A stretch of 64,000 nucleotides of DNA from Ralstonia sp. RRA. Its GTDB lineage: Bacteria; Pseudomonadota; Gammaproteobacteria; Burkholderiales; Burkholderiaceae. Location of the stretch: contig NZ_CP146091.1 of the NCBI RefSeq assembly GCF_037023145.1, positions 186,001 to 250,000 on the forward strand, given 5' to 3'. The notes under the pieces are model-generated. The model was not told where the DNA came from. It was given only the letters and a program-made list of their open reading frames with translations, and did no database searches. Below are positions 19,865 through 29,135 of this stretch, piece after piece; positions within the stretch are counted from its first letter, which is position 1; each line of letters opens with the position of its first letter. The translations under genes and the position numbers were made by a program.

Positions 19865-20527
19865 ATGGAATTACGTTTTCGGATCAGCGCCGAGCAATGC
19901 CAGGCGCTGGCTGACCGCATCACCACCAAGCGCATTGCGCGGATCGCCGCCAGGAAGGTGGCCATGCAGGCGCGCATTGATGCGTTTTTTCAGCGGTTTC
20001 TGGCGTTCATGCTGCTGGTCTTTCCCCTTGCGGGGGCCGCGCTGGTGGCGCTGACGATGCCGTCTCGCGGGAGCGTTACCGGAACGCCACTGCCCTTTGC
20101 GGTGGTCGCGCTCATCTACGGTGTGCTCTGGTGGCGCTGCGGCGCAGCGGTGGTCCGCTTCATTCTGCGCATCGCCCAGTGGCTCAGGGCACGGCTCGAC
20201 CGGGTCACCGATCCCTTTGTCACGAACATCACGCGGCGATCGGTGCAGAGCAGTGTCGCGCGCCTAGAGGGGCTTCATCGGTGGGAGCTGTCGCCGTTGG
20301 CGCTGTCGGTACAGGGGCCTTCCGGCAAGACGGCGGTGATCCCGTGGCAGAAGGTCGCGCGCCTGCATGATCTGGGCGATTTCTACCAACTCTTCACGCG
20401 CACGTCGTCGCGCTTTGGGTTGGCGTACTACTTGGCCAAGTCCAGCGCGGAAATGGATGCCGATGCCTATGGCGACGCACTGCGCCAACTGGGCGAGCGC
20501 GTGCCGGAGCAGACCGCAGCCGCCTGA
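19865..20527 (+). CDS. Membrane protein with YcxB-like C-terminal domain
   Basis: This 220-residue protein has a short soluble N-terminus, two membrane helices (about residues 47-66, FLAFMLLVFPLAGAALVALT, and 77-101) and a cytoplasmic C-terminal part. The C-terminal part contains VAVSVQGP-like strands and IPWQKVARLHDLGDFYQLFT, resembling the YcxB-like domain. Function is unknown. It is not obviously linked to its neighbours, though it is co-oriented with the LLM gene 59 bp upstream and the substrate-binding protein 88 bp downstream. Confidence 0.7.
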   Translation: MELRFRISAEQCQALADRITTKRIARIAARKVAMQARIDAFFQRFLAFMLLVFPLAGAALVALTMPSRGSVTGTPLPFAVVALIYGVLWWRCGAAVVRFILRIAQWLRARLDRVTDPFVTNITRRSVQSSVARLEGLHRWELSPLALSVQGPSGKTAVIPWQKVARLHDLGDFYQLFTRTSSRFGLAYYLAKSSAEMDADAYGDALRQLGERVPEQTAAA

Positions 20528-20615
20528 GCAGGCGCTGGATGCCCGGGCGCGCCCGCATCGCCAAATCGCCGCAAAACCGCTACGCTTTCTCCCAAAACCA
20601 CGGGAGGAGACACCC

Positions 20616-21797
20616 ATGCGGCGACTGATGCAGCGACCGAATTGGCGACATGCAAGCGTAGTGGTGGGTTTGGCGTTGCTTTCCTCCACCGCGCTGGCGG
20701 ACATCCGCATCGGCGTGACGGTGTCCGCCACGGGCCCGCAGGCATCGCTGGGGTTTCCTGAGAAGAACGCCACCACGCTGTGGCCGCGCGAGATCGCAGG
20801 CGAGAAGGTCGAGGTGATCGTGCTCGACGACGCCTCCGACACCACGCGCGCCGTCACCAACACGCGCAAGCTGATGACCGAGTCCAACGTGGACCTGATC
20901 GTCGGCTCGTCCACCACGCCCAACACGCTGGCAATGATCGACGTGGCGGCCGAAGGCAAGACGCCGGTGATCTCACTGGCGTCGTCCGCCCGGCTGATCG
21001 AGCCGATGGATGCGCAGCGCCGCTGGATCTTCAAGACACCGCATTCGGATTCGCACATGGCGTCGCTCATTGCCGAGCACGCCGCCGCGCATGGCGTGAA
21101 GACCATCGCCTATATCGGGTTTTCCAACGCACTGGGCGAGGCGTTCCTGACCGAGGTGCAACGCTTTGCCGATCTCAAGCACATCCGCATCACCGACACC
21201 GAGCGCTTCTCGCCCACCGACAACAGCGTGACCGCCCAGGTACTGCACCTGCTGGCGAGCAAACCGGATGCGGTGGTCATCGGTGGCTCGGGCACGCCCG
21301 CCGCGCTGCCGGCACGCGCGCTGGCCGAACGCGGCTACACCGGCAAGATCTACTTCAACCACGGCGTGTCCAACAACGAGTTCGTGAAGCTCTGCGGCAA
21401 GGAGTGCGAGGGCGCTTACGTGCCCACCGGGCCGGTGATGGTCGCCACACAGTTGCCCGACAGCAATCCGGCCAAGGCGCAGGCGCTCGACTTCACCCGC
21501 CGCTACGAGGCCGCGTTCGGCAAACGCACCGTGTCGATCTTCGCCGCCTACACGGGCGACATCGGCTTGCTACTGCAACGCGCCGTGCCGGTGGCACTCA
21601 AGCGCGCCAAGCCGGGCACGCCAGCCTTTCGTGAAGCGCTGCGCGATGCGCTGGAACATGTGCGTGACCTGCCGACCAGTACCGGCGTCGTCAATATGAG
21701 CCCGCAGGACCACGTCGGCCTGGACCAGCGCGCTCGGGTGATGGCGCAGATACGTCGTGGCGAATGGCGTCTGGCTGACGAGGCAAAGTCACCATGA
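20616..21797 (+). CDS. ABC transporter periplasmic binding protein, branched-chain amino acid type
   Basis: This 393-residue protein has a Sec signal peptide ending near STALA, then a Peripla_BP_6 fold (IRIGVTVSATGPQASLG, DLIVGSSTTPNTLAMIDVAAEGKTPVISLA, GFSNALGEAF). This family binds amino acids, amides or aromatic compounds for ATP-driven uptake. GGAGGA precedes the ATG. No permease or ATPase gene is adjacent, so it is an orphan receptor or serves a transporter elsewhere. The next gene is a crotonase, hinting at a CoA-thioester-forming substrate, but this is only context. Confidence 0.88.
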   Translation: MRRLMQRPNWRHASVVVGLALLSSTALADIRIGVTVSATGPQASLGFPEKNATTLWPREIAGEKVEVIVLDDASDTTRAVTNTRKLMTESNVDLIVGSSTTPNTLAMIDVAAEGKTPVISLASSARLIEPMDAQRRWIFKTPHSDSHMASLIAEHAAAHGVKTIAYIGFSNALGEAFLTEVQRFADLKHIRITDTERFSPTDNSVTAQVLHLLASKPDAVVIGGSGTPAALPARALAERGYTGKIYFNHGVSNNEFVKLCGKECEGAYVPTGPVMVATQLPDSNPAKAQALDFTRRYEAAFGKRTVSIFAAYTGDIGLLLQRAVPVALKRAKPGTPAFREALRDALEHVRDLPTSTGVVNMSPQDHVGLDQRARVMAQIRRGEWRLADEAKSP

Positions 21798-21859
21798 CGC
21801 ACATCCGGCGTTGCAGGCGCGGCCTCATCCGCTATGCTTGATTCACATTCCGATCCATC

Positions 21860-22681
21860 ATGACGACCTCGCTCGCTCCCCGCTTCGCCCGCTACCAGGC
21901 GCTCACGCTTGTTCAGCATGGCCCCATCCTCGAGATCGTGATGGGTGCCGCGCAGTCGGCCAACCGCAAGCTGTCCACTGCTGACGCCAGCTTGCACCGC
22001 GAACTGGCCGAGATCTGGCGCGACGTGTCCGCCGAGCCCTCGGTGCGCGTGGCGCTCATTCGCGGCGAGGGCAAGGGCTTCTCGGCCGGCGGCGACCTGC
22101 ACCTGGTCGAGCAGATGGCCGACGATTTTGAGGTGCGCACCCGTGTCTGGCACGAAGCGCGCGACCTCGTCTACAACCTCATCAATTGCGACAAGCCGAT
22201 CGTCAGCGCCATGCATGGCCCAGCTGTGGGCGCGGGGCTGGTGGCCGGACTGCTGGCGGATATCTCGATTGCCGCCAAGGATGCGCGCATCGTTGACGGC
22301 CATACGCGTCTGGGCGTGGCAGCGGGCGATCATGCCGCGATTGTCTGGCCGCTGTTGTGCGGCATGGCCAAGGCCAAGTACTACCTGCTGCTGTGCGAAT
22401 CCGTGACGGGCGACGAAGCCGAGCGCATCGGCCTCGTGTCGCTGGCGGTGAACGAGTCGGACCTCGTCAACCGCGCATTCGAGATAGCCGAGCGTTTGGC
22501 TGCCGGTTCACAGACGGCCATCCGCTGGACCAAGTACGCACTCAACAACTGGCTGCGTCTGGCGGGGCCGAGCTTTGATACCTCGCTGGCGCTTGAATTC
22601 ATGGGGTTTGCCGGCCCCGACGTGCGCGAGGGCCTTGCGAGCCTGCGCCAGAAGCGCCCACCCACGTTCGACGGCGCCTGA
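21860..22681 (+). CDS. Enoyl-CoA hydratase/isomerase (crotonase) family protein
   Basis: This 273-residue crotonase-fold protein has the oxyanion-hole segments [11 protein letters not shown] and [18 protein letters not shown]. At the positions of the classical hydratase glutamates it has [15 protein letters not shown], so at least one catalytic Glu is replaced. That variant is typical of a crotonase subgroup whose substrate I cannot name. It acts on an acyl-CoA thioester in the cytoplasm. It is followed 38 bp later by phaM on the same strand. Confidence 0.87.
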   Translation: MTTSLAPRFARYQALTLVQHGPILEIVMGAAQSANRKLSTADASLHRELAEIWRDVSAEPSVRVALIRGEGKGFSAGGDLHLVEQMADDFEVRTRVWHEARDLVYNLINCDKPIVSAMHGPAVGAGLVAGLLADISIAAKDARIVDGHTRLGVAAGDHAAIVWPLLCGMAKAKYYLLLCESVTGDEAERIGLVSLAVNESDLVNRAFEIAERLAAGSQTAIRWTKYALNNWLRLAGPSFDTSLALEFMGFAGPDVREGLASLRQKRPPTFDGA

Positions 22682-22719
22682 GCGGCGCCCGATCCAAGAC
22701 CGATCCTGTAGGAGACACC

Positions 22720-23619
22720 ATGTTCACCCAGATGCCCAACTTCGCTGAAGGCGGCTTTGAATTTCTGCGCAAGCTGTGGGGCGGCGGCCTGGCGGGGATG
22801 GCCGGTGCGGGAATGCCCAGCATGGCCAACTTTGCGGCGCCGCCGATGGACCTGGAGGAGCTCGACAAGCGCATCCACGACCTGCGCGCCGTGGAGAGCT
22901 GGCTGCAGCTGAATGCCAGCCTGCTGCGCACCGCCATCCAGGGGCTGGAGGTGCAGCGTGCCACGCTGGTCGCACTGCAAACGTTCGGCTCGGCGCTGTC
23001 GCCCGATGCGATGAAAGCCACCTTCGACGGGCTGTCAGGCAGCGAGGCCAAGCCTGCCGCAGAGTCCAAGCCGGCCTGGCCACATACCGCCACCACCAAA
23101 GCGGCCGAAGCTGACGAGCCCACCCCCGAAGACGAGGCCGAGATCGAAGCCGAAGACGCCGACGATGACGAAGCCGAGGCTCGGGCGCAGTCCGCTGCGC
23201 AGGCGCAAGCTCAGGCCCACGCTGCAGCGCGCGCAGCCGCAGCCGCGCTGGACCCGTCACCGTGGTGGAACATGCTGCAGCAGCAGTTCAACCAGATCGC
23301 CAGTTCCGCCGCGGCTGCCATGCCCATGCCGCAGAACCTGATGCCGGGCTTCCCCGGCGGCTTCCCTGGGTTTGGCGGCGCGCCGGGTGCGGAGGGGCTC
23401 GACTCGGCGCCAGAGGACATCGAAGAAAAGACCGCGCCGGCCGCGCCGAAGCGTGCAGCGGCCAAGGCGACATCCAAGCCGGCCGCCAAGGCGCCTGCGG
23501 GCAAGTCTGCCGGGCCGGCTACGAAGAAAGCTGCCGCCAAGAAGGCCCCCGCCAAGACCGCGGCCAAGAAGGCGTCGGCCAAGACTGCGCCGCACAAGCC
23601 GGCCAACGACACGCCCTGA
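22720..23619 (+). CDS. phaM: PHA granule-associated regulator PhaM
   Basis: This 299-residue protein has the conserved PhaM N-terminal region ([15 protein letters not shown], then [21 protein letters not shown]). A middle acidic and Ala-rich linker with coiled-coil character follows, and then a C-terminal histone-like tail of Lys/Ala/Pro repeats ([17 protein letters not shown]). In Ralstonia eutropha PhaM binds PHB granules, activates the PHB synthase PhaC1 and contacts the nucleoid through this tail, so granules are shared between daughter cells. GGAG precedes the ATG. It lies 3 bp upstream of a patatin-like gene and is probably co-transcribed with it. Confidence 0.92.
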   Translation: MFTQMPNFAEGGFEFLRKLWGGGLAGMAGAGMPSMANFAAPPMDLEELDKRIHDLRAVESWLQLNASLLRTAIQGLEVQRATLVALQTFGSALSPDAMKATFDGLSGSEAKPAAESKPAWPHTATTKAAEADEPTPEDEAEIEAEDADDDEAEARAQSAAQAQAQAHAAARAAAAALDPSPWWNMLQQQFNQIASSAAAAMPMPQNLMPGFPGGFPGFGGAPGAEGLDSAPEDIEEKTAPAAPKRAAAKATSKPAAKAPAGKSAGPATKKAAAKKAPAKTAAKKASAKTAPHKPANDTP

Positions 23620-23622
23620 TCG

Positions 23623-24807
23623 ATGTCGGTCGATAGCACCGCGCTGTTGATGATGGGCGGCGGCGCCCGTGCCGCCTATCAGGTGGGCGTGCTGCGCGGC
23701 ATTGCGCGACTGGCGCGCGAGTACGCACCAAGCGTGGTGCGTACGCCGTTCGACGTGATCTGCGGCACCTCAGCCGGAGCCATCAACAGCCTGGGCATGG
23801 CGCGTGGCGCGCAGGACTTCACGCAGGCTACGGAGGCACTCACAGAGCTCTGGGCGAACCTCCATGCGGACCGCGTCTATCGCACCGATGTCGGCCGCGT
23901 TGGCGCAAGCGGTACGCGCTGGCTGACCGCGCTGGCTTTTGGCTGGCTGACCGGCCATACGCCGCGTGCCCTGTTCGACAACACGCCGCTGCGTGAACTG
24001 CTGGCGTCGCAGCACGACGGCCAGCAGGTGCAGGCTGCGTTCGATGCCGGTGCGTTGCGCGCACTGGCCATCACCGCGTTGTCGTACACAACGGGGCGCC
24101 ATGTCACGTTCTATCAGTCGCCGCACGTGGTACTGCCGTGGCGGCGTTCGCAGCGGATTGCGGTAGCCGACCAGATTGGCGTGTCGCACATGCTGGCCTC
24201 GTCGAGCATCCCGTTCATCTTTCCGGCGGAACCGGTGCAGCTTGAAGGCAACGACGAGTGGTTTGGTGACGGCACGATGCGGCAGATGTCGCCGCTGAGC
24301 CCGGCCATCCACCTGGGCGCGAATCGCATTCTGGTGGTGGGGGCGGCCTCGCGTGCGCAACCGGGGTGGTACGACACGGTGCCGGCTTCCGGCTATCCGT
24401 CACTGGCGCAGATTGCCGGGCAGGCGCTAGCGAGCATCTTTCTCGATGGGCTGTCCGCCGACATCGAACGATTGCAGCACATCAACGCAATGGTCAGCCG
24501 CAACCCCGAGATTTCCGACGCGCGCGACGGCTGGCGCAAGATCGAAGTGCTGGTGATGGCGCCGTCCGAGCGCATCGAGCTGATTGCCTCGCGCCACGTG
24601 CAGCGCCTGCCGAGCACGGTGCGCGCGCTGCTCAAGCCACTGGGTGGTACTGAGGCACGCGGTGCGGCGTTCGCCAGCTATCTGTTGTTCGAGCCGGAGT
24701 ACACGCAGGAACTGATCGACCTGGGTGAGCGCGACGTTGAGGCGCGGCGCGATGAGCTGGCCGCGTTCCTGTACGGCGTCGTGCCGGACACCATGCGTGC
24801 GGCCTGA
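23623..24807 (+). CDS. Patatin-like phospholipase
   Basis: This 394-residue protein has all patatin signatures: the oxyanion Gly-rich loop MGGGARAAYQVG near the start, the nucleophile GTSAG with S50, and the catalytic Asp of the DG dyad at D216 in GDGTMRQ. Patatins hydrolyse acyl esters of lipids, and related proteins depolymerise PHB. There is no signal peptide, so it should act in the cytoplasm. It starts 3 bp after the phaM stop codon. That tight link suggests a role at the PHA granule surface, which is inference. Confidence 0.9.
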   Translation: MSVDSTALLMMGGGARAAYQVGVLRGIARLAREYAPSVVRTPFDVICGTSAGAINSLGMARGAQDFTQATEALTELWANLHADRVYRTDVGRVGASGTRWLTALAFGWLTGHTPRALFDNTPLRELLASQHDGQQVQAAFDAGALRALAITALSYTTGRHVTFYQSPHVVLPWRRSQRIAVADQIGVSHMLASSSIPFIFPAEPVQLEGNDEWFGDGTMRQMSPLSPAIHLGANRILVVGAASRAQPGWYDTVPASGYPSLAQIAGQALASIFLDGLSADIERLQHINAMVSRNPEISDARDGWRKIEVLVMAPSERIELIASRHVQRLPSTVRALLKPLGGTEARGAAFASYLLFEPEYTQELIDLGERDVEARRDELAAFLYGVVPDTMRAA

Positions 24808-24811
24808 TCCA

Positions 24812-25519
24812 TCAATGCGGCGCGGGTTCCGCCAATAGCGCATCGATGCGCTTGGTGAGCGCCGGATCGCCCGGCTCGACCTTGCTTGGATACACCGCCG
24901 CTACGCGGCCGCTGCGGTCCAGCAGGTACTTGTGGAAGTTCCACTTGGGCGGTTGCTTCGTCTGCTCGGTCAACCACGTGTAGAGCGGCGATGCCCCTGG
25001 CCCCACCACCGCCGTCTTCGAGAACATCGGGAATTTCACACCGTACGTGTTGTAGCAAAAATCGGCGATCTGCTTGCTATTGCCGGGTTCCTGCTCGAAA
25101 TCGTTGGACGGAAAGCCGAGCACCGTCAGACCCTTGTCGCGGTACTTTGCATAGAGCGCTTCCAGCCCTTCGTACTGATACGTGTAGCCACAATAGCTGG
25201 CGGTATTGACCACCAGCACCACGCGGCCCGCGTACTGGCAGAGGTCTTGCGGTGCATCGTCCTGCAGTCGCTTGACCCGGAAGTTCAGGCTGGCGGGGCA
25301 GTTGCCCGCCGTGGCAACAACTGGCGGGTGGGCCGCGGACGCTGCGGGCGCCGCTGTTGCCGCGTGCCCGGTGCGCGGTAGCAGCAGGGCAATGATGGCG
25401 ATGACGATAGCGATCGCAACGATCAGCAAGTGGTGCCGGCGCAGTACGCCCGACGCGCGCGGGTGCAGACGCCAGTGCGGGTGTCGATTCGACGTGACGG
25501 CGATGGCGGAAAACAACAT
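24812..25519 (-). CDS. Membrane-anchored glutathione peroxidase-like protein
   Basis: This 235-residue protein has a basic N-terminus, one membrane helix at about residues 31-48 (LLIVAIAIVIAIIALLL) and a periplasmic GPx domain. The peroxidatic Cys is C110 in NTASYCGYTYQYEGLEALY, and the family Trp/Asn block appears as KWNFHKYLL. The loop usually written FPCNQFGxQEPG reads FPSNDFEQEPG, so the common resolving cysteine is replaced by Ser. It probably reduces peroxides in the periplasm using a thiol protein. It is convergent with the patatin gene, with only 4 bp between the stops. Confidence 0.87.
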   Translation of the reverse strand: MLFSAIAVTSNRHPHWRLHPRASGVLRRHHLLIVAIAIVIAIIALLLPRTGHAATAAPAASAAHPPVVATAGNCPASLNFRVKRLQDDAPQDLCQYAGRVVLVVNTASYCGYTYQYEGLEALYAKYRDKGLTVLGFPSNDFEQEPGNSKQIADFCYNTYGVKFPMFSKTAVVGPGASPLYTWLTEQTKQPPKWNFHKYLLDRSGRVAAVYPSKVEPGDPALTKRIDALLAEPAPH

Positions 25520-25957
25520 GGCAAGCCTCCGGAAGCCAGCGGTAAGCGGTATTGCATGATTTGTCTTCAGTCTAGGGTATAACGCCCCAGGGCCGTGCTG
25601 CACCAAAAGTGCTTTATGCGTTGCGCGCCAGCCATTGCTTGTCTCGCATCTGAGGCGCGGTGCTTCCTATACTGGAAGGCGCGCCCGACGTTCCAGATGA
25701 CGAACGGGCCTGCCCCACAGAAGACGACGGCCCGACGCTCACCAGACGGCCGCCGATCACATCGCGGCATACCGCGAGGCGATGCGCTACAACCCAGCGT
25801 ATCAAGGGGGTCGCCAAGCCACGTTGCATGCGTGGCACCGGCAGGCCTGTTGTGATGAGGAAACGGGCAGACACCGTTCTTTGCCCCGGTAACCATGAAA
25901 AACCGGGGCCGGTCAAGCATGTCTGCTAGAATCCGCCTGCAAATTCAAAGGCTTACC
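25520..25957. other. Long intergenic region, possible decayed coding sequence
   Basis: These 438 bp separate the peroxidase gene from the diiron protein. No open frame here combines a ribosome-binding site with recognisable protein sequence. A segment at 25734-25850 reads like coding sequence in one frame (AADHIAAYREAMRYNPAYQG) but lacks an upstream start and ends at a stop near 25890, so it could be a remnant. A -10-like TAGAAT is at 25927-25932, before the next gene. Confidence 0.4.
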
Positions 25958-26821
25958 ATGCTCTATCCCGAATTGTTCAAGTCGTTGGAAGCGGTCCGCT
26001 GGAATATGGAAAAGGATATTCCGTGGGACACGTTCGATGCGTCGCTGCTGACCGACGCGCAAGCGCAGACCATCAAGATGAATGCCATCACCGAGTGGTC
26101 TGCACTACCCGCCACCGAGATGTTCCTGCGCGACAATCGTCACGACTCCGATTTCTCGGCGTTCATGAGCGTGTGGTTCTTTGAAGAGCAGAAGCACTCG
26201 CTGGTCCTGATGGAATACCTGCGCCGCTTCCGCCCGGACCTCGTGCCGACCGAAGAAGAGTTGCACAACGTGCGCTTCGAGTTCGATCCGGCCCCGCCGC
26301 TGGAAACGCTGATGCTGCACTTCTGCGGCGAAATCCGCCTGAACCACTGGTACCGCCGTGCCTCCGAATGGCACACCGAGCCGGTCATCAAGTCGATCTA
26401 CAAGCATCTGTCGCAAGATGAAGCCCGCCACGGCGGCGCCTACCTGCGCTACATGAAGAAGTACCTGGGCACGTTCGGTGATAACGCCCGCAGCGCGTTC
26501 GCCAAGATCGGCGTGCTGATGGCCTCGGCCCGCCGCACCGAAAAGCCGCTGCACCCGACCAACCTGCACGTGAACAAGGCGCTGTTCCCGCAAGACACGG
26601 TGCAATCCCGCCTGCCGAACCCGGACTGGCTCGAGCACTGGCTCGACGAGCAGATCAAGTTCGACGCCGGCTGGGAAAAGAAGGTGATCGAGCGCATCCT
26701 GCACAACATGGGTCTGTTGTTCGAGCGCACCTTCGAAACCGTGCAAGACCTGAACCGCTACCGCAAGGAACTGAACGCACGTCTGCTCGGCTCGGCCGGC
26801 GGCGCTGAACAAGCGGCCTGA
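25958..26821 (+). CDS. Ferritin-like diiron protein (acyl-ACP desaturase/AurF-like fold)
   Basis: This 287-residue, mostly helical protein has two diiron-type motifs: FFEEQKHS with E76, E77 and H80, and QDEARHGG with E155 and H158. A further acidic position is E125 in GEIRLNHWYRR. This spacing matches ferritin-like oxygenases such as stearoyl-ACP desaturases and AurF rather than small iron-storage ferritins. The natural substrate is unknown. The ATG at 25958 was chosen because the family-like sequence begins MLYPELFKSLEAVRW. It is followed by a terminator, so it is likely monocistronic. Confidence 0.82.
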   Translation: MLYPELFKSLEAVRWNMEKDIPWDTFDASLLTDAQAQTIKMNAITEWSALPATEMFLRDNRHDSDFSAFMSVWFFEEQKHSLVLMEYLRRFRPDLVPTEEELHNVRFEFDPAPPLETLMLHFCGEIRLNHWYRRASEWHTEPVIKSIYKHLSQDEARHGGAYLRYMKKYLGTFGDNARSAFAKIGVLMASARRTEKPLHPTNLHVNKALFPQDTVQSRLPNPDWLEHWLDEQIKFDAGWEKKVIERILHNMGLLFERTFETVQDLNRYRKELNARLLGSAGGAEQAA

Positions 26822-26850
26822 TCTTTGCCACTGGCCTGTGCCAACTGCGG

Positions 26851-26882
26851 CGGCCCATCGATTCGATGGGCCGTTTTGTTTT
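26851..26882 (+). terminator. Rho-independent terminator after the diiron protein gene
   Basis: Perfectly complementary arms GGCCCATCGA and TCGATGGGCC (26852-26872) are followed by GTTTTGTTTT. It lies 30 bp after the stop codon and just before the adenylyltransferase start. Confidence 0.85.
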
Positions 26883-26904
26883 CCACTCCGATTGTCTCTG
26901 CGCC

Positions 26905-27402
26905 ATGACCGTTCGCCAGCCCGCGCCCGCCTTTGAACAGAAGATTTGCGACTCCGCTGATGTAGAGGCTCGCGTGCGCGCCTTGCCGCGCCCGATCGTA
27001 TTCACCAACGGCGTGTTCGACATCCTGCATCGCGGTCACGCCACGTATCTGGCGCAGGCACGTGAGCTGGGTGCGTCGCTGGTGGTGGGCGTGAATACCG
27101 ATGCCTCGGTGCGCATGCTGGGCAAGGGCGATGATCGTCCGCTCAACACGCAGGAAGATCGCCTGGCCGTGTTGGCCGCGCTCGAATCGGTGAGCCTGGT
27201 GGTGCTGTTTGCCGAGCGCACGCCGGTCGAACTGATTCAACACGTGCGCCCCGACATCTACGTCAAGGGCGGCGACTACGATATCGATGCGCTGGAGGAA
27301 ACGCGCGTGGTGCGCAGCTGGGGCGGCACGGCGCTGGCGATTCCGTTCGAGCACGATCGCTCGACCACCGCGCTGCTCAAGCGCGTGCGCGCGACGTCCT
27401 GA
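26905..27402 (+). CDS. rfaE2: D-glycero-beta-D-manno-heptose 1-phosphate adenylyltransferase
   Basis: This 165-residue cytidylyltransferase-like protein has the nucleotide-binding signature FTNGVFDILHRGH at residues 33-45 and a second motif near RSTTALLKRV at the C-terminus. It activates heptose-1-phosphate with ATP to give ADP-heptose for the LPS inner core. It is the stand-alone adenylyltransferase half of HldE, and the kinase domain is not next to it. The ATG at 26905 was preferred over one 39 bp upstream, which would overlap the terminator. Its stop is 4 bp from the convergent SPOR gene. Confidence 0.93.
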   Translation: MTVRQPAPAFEQKICDSADVEARVRALPRPIVFTNGVFDILHRGHATYLAQARELGASLVVGVNTDASVRMLGKGDDRPLNTQEDRLAVLAALESVSLVVLFAERTPVELIQHVRPDIYVKGGDYDIDALEETRVVRSWGGTALAIPFEHDRSTTALLKRVRATS

Positions 27403-27406
27403 GCGC

Positions 27407-28183
27407 TTAGCGCGATGCGGTGACGTTTGCCGCAGAGGTGGCACAGGCGCGCAGTTCGTCGGCGCCGAGCGTCTTCTTGAGGGTAGCGAGTTGCGCTGCA
27501 ACGCCCGAGGCCGCATCGGCGGTGGCGGTCACCCGCAGCGAGGTCTGCGCGCCGAGCCGGCGCGTTTGTGTAACCACAGCGGTGCGCACGTCCTTGGCGC
27601 GCAACTCATCCAGAAGCTGCTGCGCGCGCTCCTTGTCGCGGAACAGGCCCAGCGACACCACAAACGTATTGCCTTCCTGCACGATGGCCGAATCGGCCAC
27701 GTTGCGGCGCTTGAGTTCGGCCACCTTGCGCTCGGCGTCGTCGCGCGTGTCGCGGGCGGGCATGTGGACCCACCAGCGGTTGTCTTCCTGGCGCGTGATG
27801 CGTTCGACCTGTACGCCAGCCACTTGCTTGAGCTGATCGACGCCCTTTGCAGCCTGCGCGTCGGTCAGGCCGCCGAGTTCGGTGCAACTGCCCGCCGTGT
27901 CTGCGGCAAGCGCCGTGTGTTCGGCACTGGCCTTGGTGTCAGCCGAGGCGCCGGATGCTGCGGGCGACGACGCTGGCGCAGTCTGGGGCGCTGTAGTGCT
28001 GGCGGCGGGCACTGGCTCAAGAATGCGGATCCCTTCGGTGCGGATCTGGCGCTGCATGCGCTCGGGCTCGCGGTCGCTTTCGAACCAGGCCGAGGGCACG
28101 TTCGGCCCGAATACGCCGGTATTGGCCGCCAGCAACACGCCGTTGACGAGCAGCAAGAGCAGCAGGGCGAGGCGAAGCGTCAT
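27407..28183 (-). CDS. SPOR-domain membrane protein
   Basis: This 258-residue protein has an N-terminal membrane helix (LRLALLLLLLVNGVLLAANTG), a Ser/Ala/Thr-rich periplasmic linker and a C-terminal SPOR-like domain. That domain contains WWVHMPARDTRDDAERKVAELKRR and TFVVSLGLFRDKERAQQLLDELRAK. It would bind peptidoglycan at the septum or cell wall. The ATG at 28183 begins the membrane helix; the frame upstream is not family-like. It is the last gene of the birA-coaX operon, 85 bp after coaX. Confidence 0.83.
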   Translation of the reverse strand: MTLRLALLLLLLVNGVLLAANTGVFGPNVPSAWFESDREPERMQRQIRTEGIRILEPVPAASTTAPQTAPASSPAASGASADTKASAEHTALAADTAGSCTELGGLTDAQAAKGVDQLKQVAGVQVERITRQEDNRWWVHMPARDTRDDAERKVAELKRRNVADSAIVQEGNTFVVSLGLFRDKERAQQLLDELRAKDVRTAVVTQTRRLGAQTSLRVTATADAASGVAAQLATLKKTLGADELRACATSAANVTASR

Positions 28184-28268
28184 GGTGCGGACGGAGAGGG
28201 ATTCGGACGGTGGCTCAGAATGCAGGAACACGGCGACAGCAACAACGGTAATACGAAAACGGTGGCCC

Positions 28269-29135
28269 TCACGCCAGCGTCGCCGCACCTTCCCGGTTTG
28301 CGCGCGCCAGCACCTGTAGGCCAAGCAGCACAAGATTATCGTGCATCTGGAACGGCATGCGCAGATGCGGGGCGAGGGCGGCACGTGCACCGCCGCTCAG
28401 CACGCAGCGTGCCGGGCCGGGGTATTGCGATTGCAGCGTCTGCCACGTCTGCGCGATGGCACCAGCCTGGGCCGTGACGCAGCCCAGGGCGATGGCATCC
28501 TGCGTGTTGTCGGCCCACGGCGGCGCAACGGCATCGCGCGCGCTGAGGTAGCTGATATCCACCTCGGGCAACTGTGCCGTGTTGCGCGAGAGCGCGCGCA
28601 TCATCAGCGTGATGCCGGGCAGGATCAGGCCGCCGGCAAACAGGCCATCGGGCGAGACGATGTCGAGTGTGGTGGCGGTGCCGGCTGTCACCAGCAGCAG
28701 GGCGGTGTCGGGCCACAGGCTGCGTGCGCCCACCGCGCCCACCCAGCGGTCGGTGCCGAGTTGCGTGGGTTCGCGATACCCATTGCGCAGGCCGGCGGTC
28801 TCGGCTTCCGATGTGGCAATGCGCACGCGCGCGCCGTCGAACACGCGCGCGATGCGTGCGGTGAGTGCGTCGCGCAGCGCGGGGCCGGCCACCGCGCTGA
28901 TCCACACCTCGGGCGGTGCCACACCCAGTGCATGGCAATCGCGCCAGTCTTCAACGAGTTCAGCAAGTTGATCGTGTGAGCGGGCACCGGCGTGCTGCCA
29001 CGGCGTATCACCGGGCTCCACGGGGAGTGCATCGACATCGCTGGCAATCCATGCCCACTTGATGCGCGTGTTGCCGGCGTCGACCAGCAACAGCGGCCGC
29101 GCGGGCGCAGAGTGCGGGGCCTTCAGGCGTGTCAT
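28269..29135 (-). CDS. coaX: Type III pantothenate kinase
   Basis: This 288-residue enzyme catalyses the first step of coenzyme A synthesis, pantothenate plus ATP to 4'-phosphopantothenate. The ASKHA-fold phosphate-1 motif is [15 protein letters not shown] near the N-terminus. [11 protein letters not shown] and [12 protein letters not shown] are the other type III signatures, and GGARAAL lies near the end. Its ATG overlaps the birA stop codon by 4 bp, so translation is likely coupled. The birA-coaX pair is a conserved betaproteobacterial arrangement. Confidence 0.95.
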   Translation of the reverse strand: MTRLKAPHSAPARPLLLVDAGNTRIKWAWIASDVDALPVEPGDTPWQHAGARSHDQLAELVEDWRDCHALGVAPPEVWISAVAGPALRDALTARIARVFDGARVRIATSEAETAGLRNGYREPTQLGTDRWVGAVGARSLWPDTALLLVTAGTATTLDIVSPDGLFAGGLILPGITLMMRALSRNTAQLPEVDISYLSARDAVAPPWADNTQDAIALGCVTAQAGAIAQTWQTLQSQYPGPARCVLSGGARAALAPHLRMPFQMHDNLVLLGLQVLARANREGAATLA

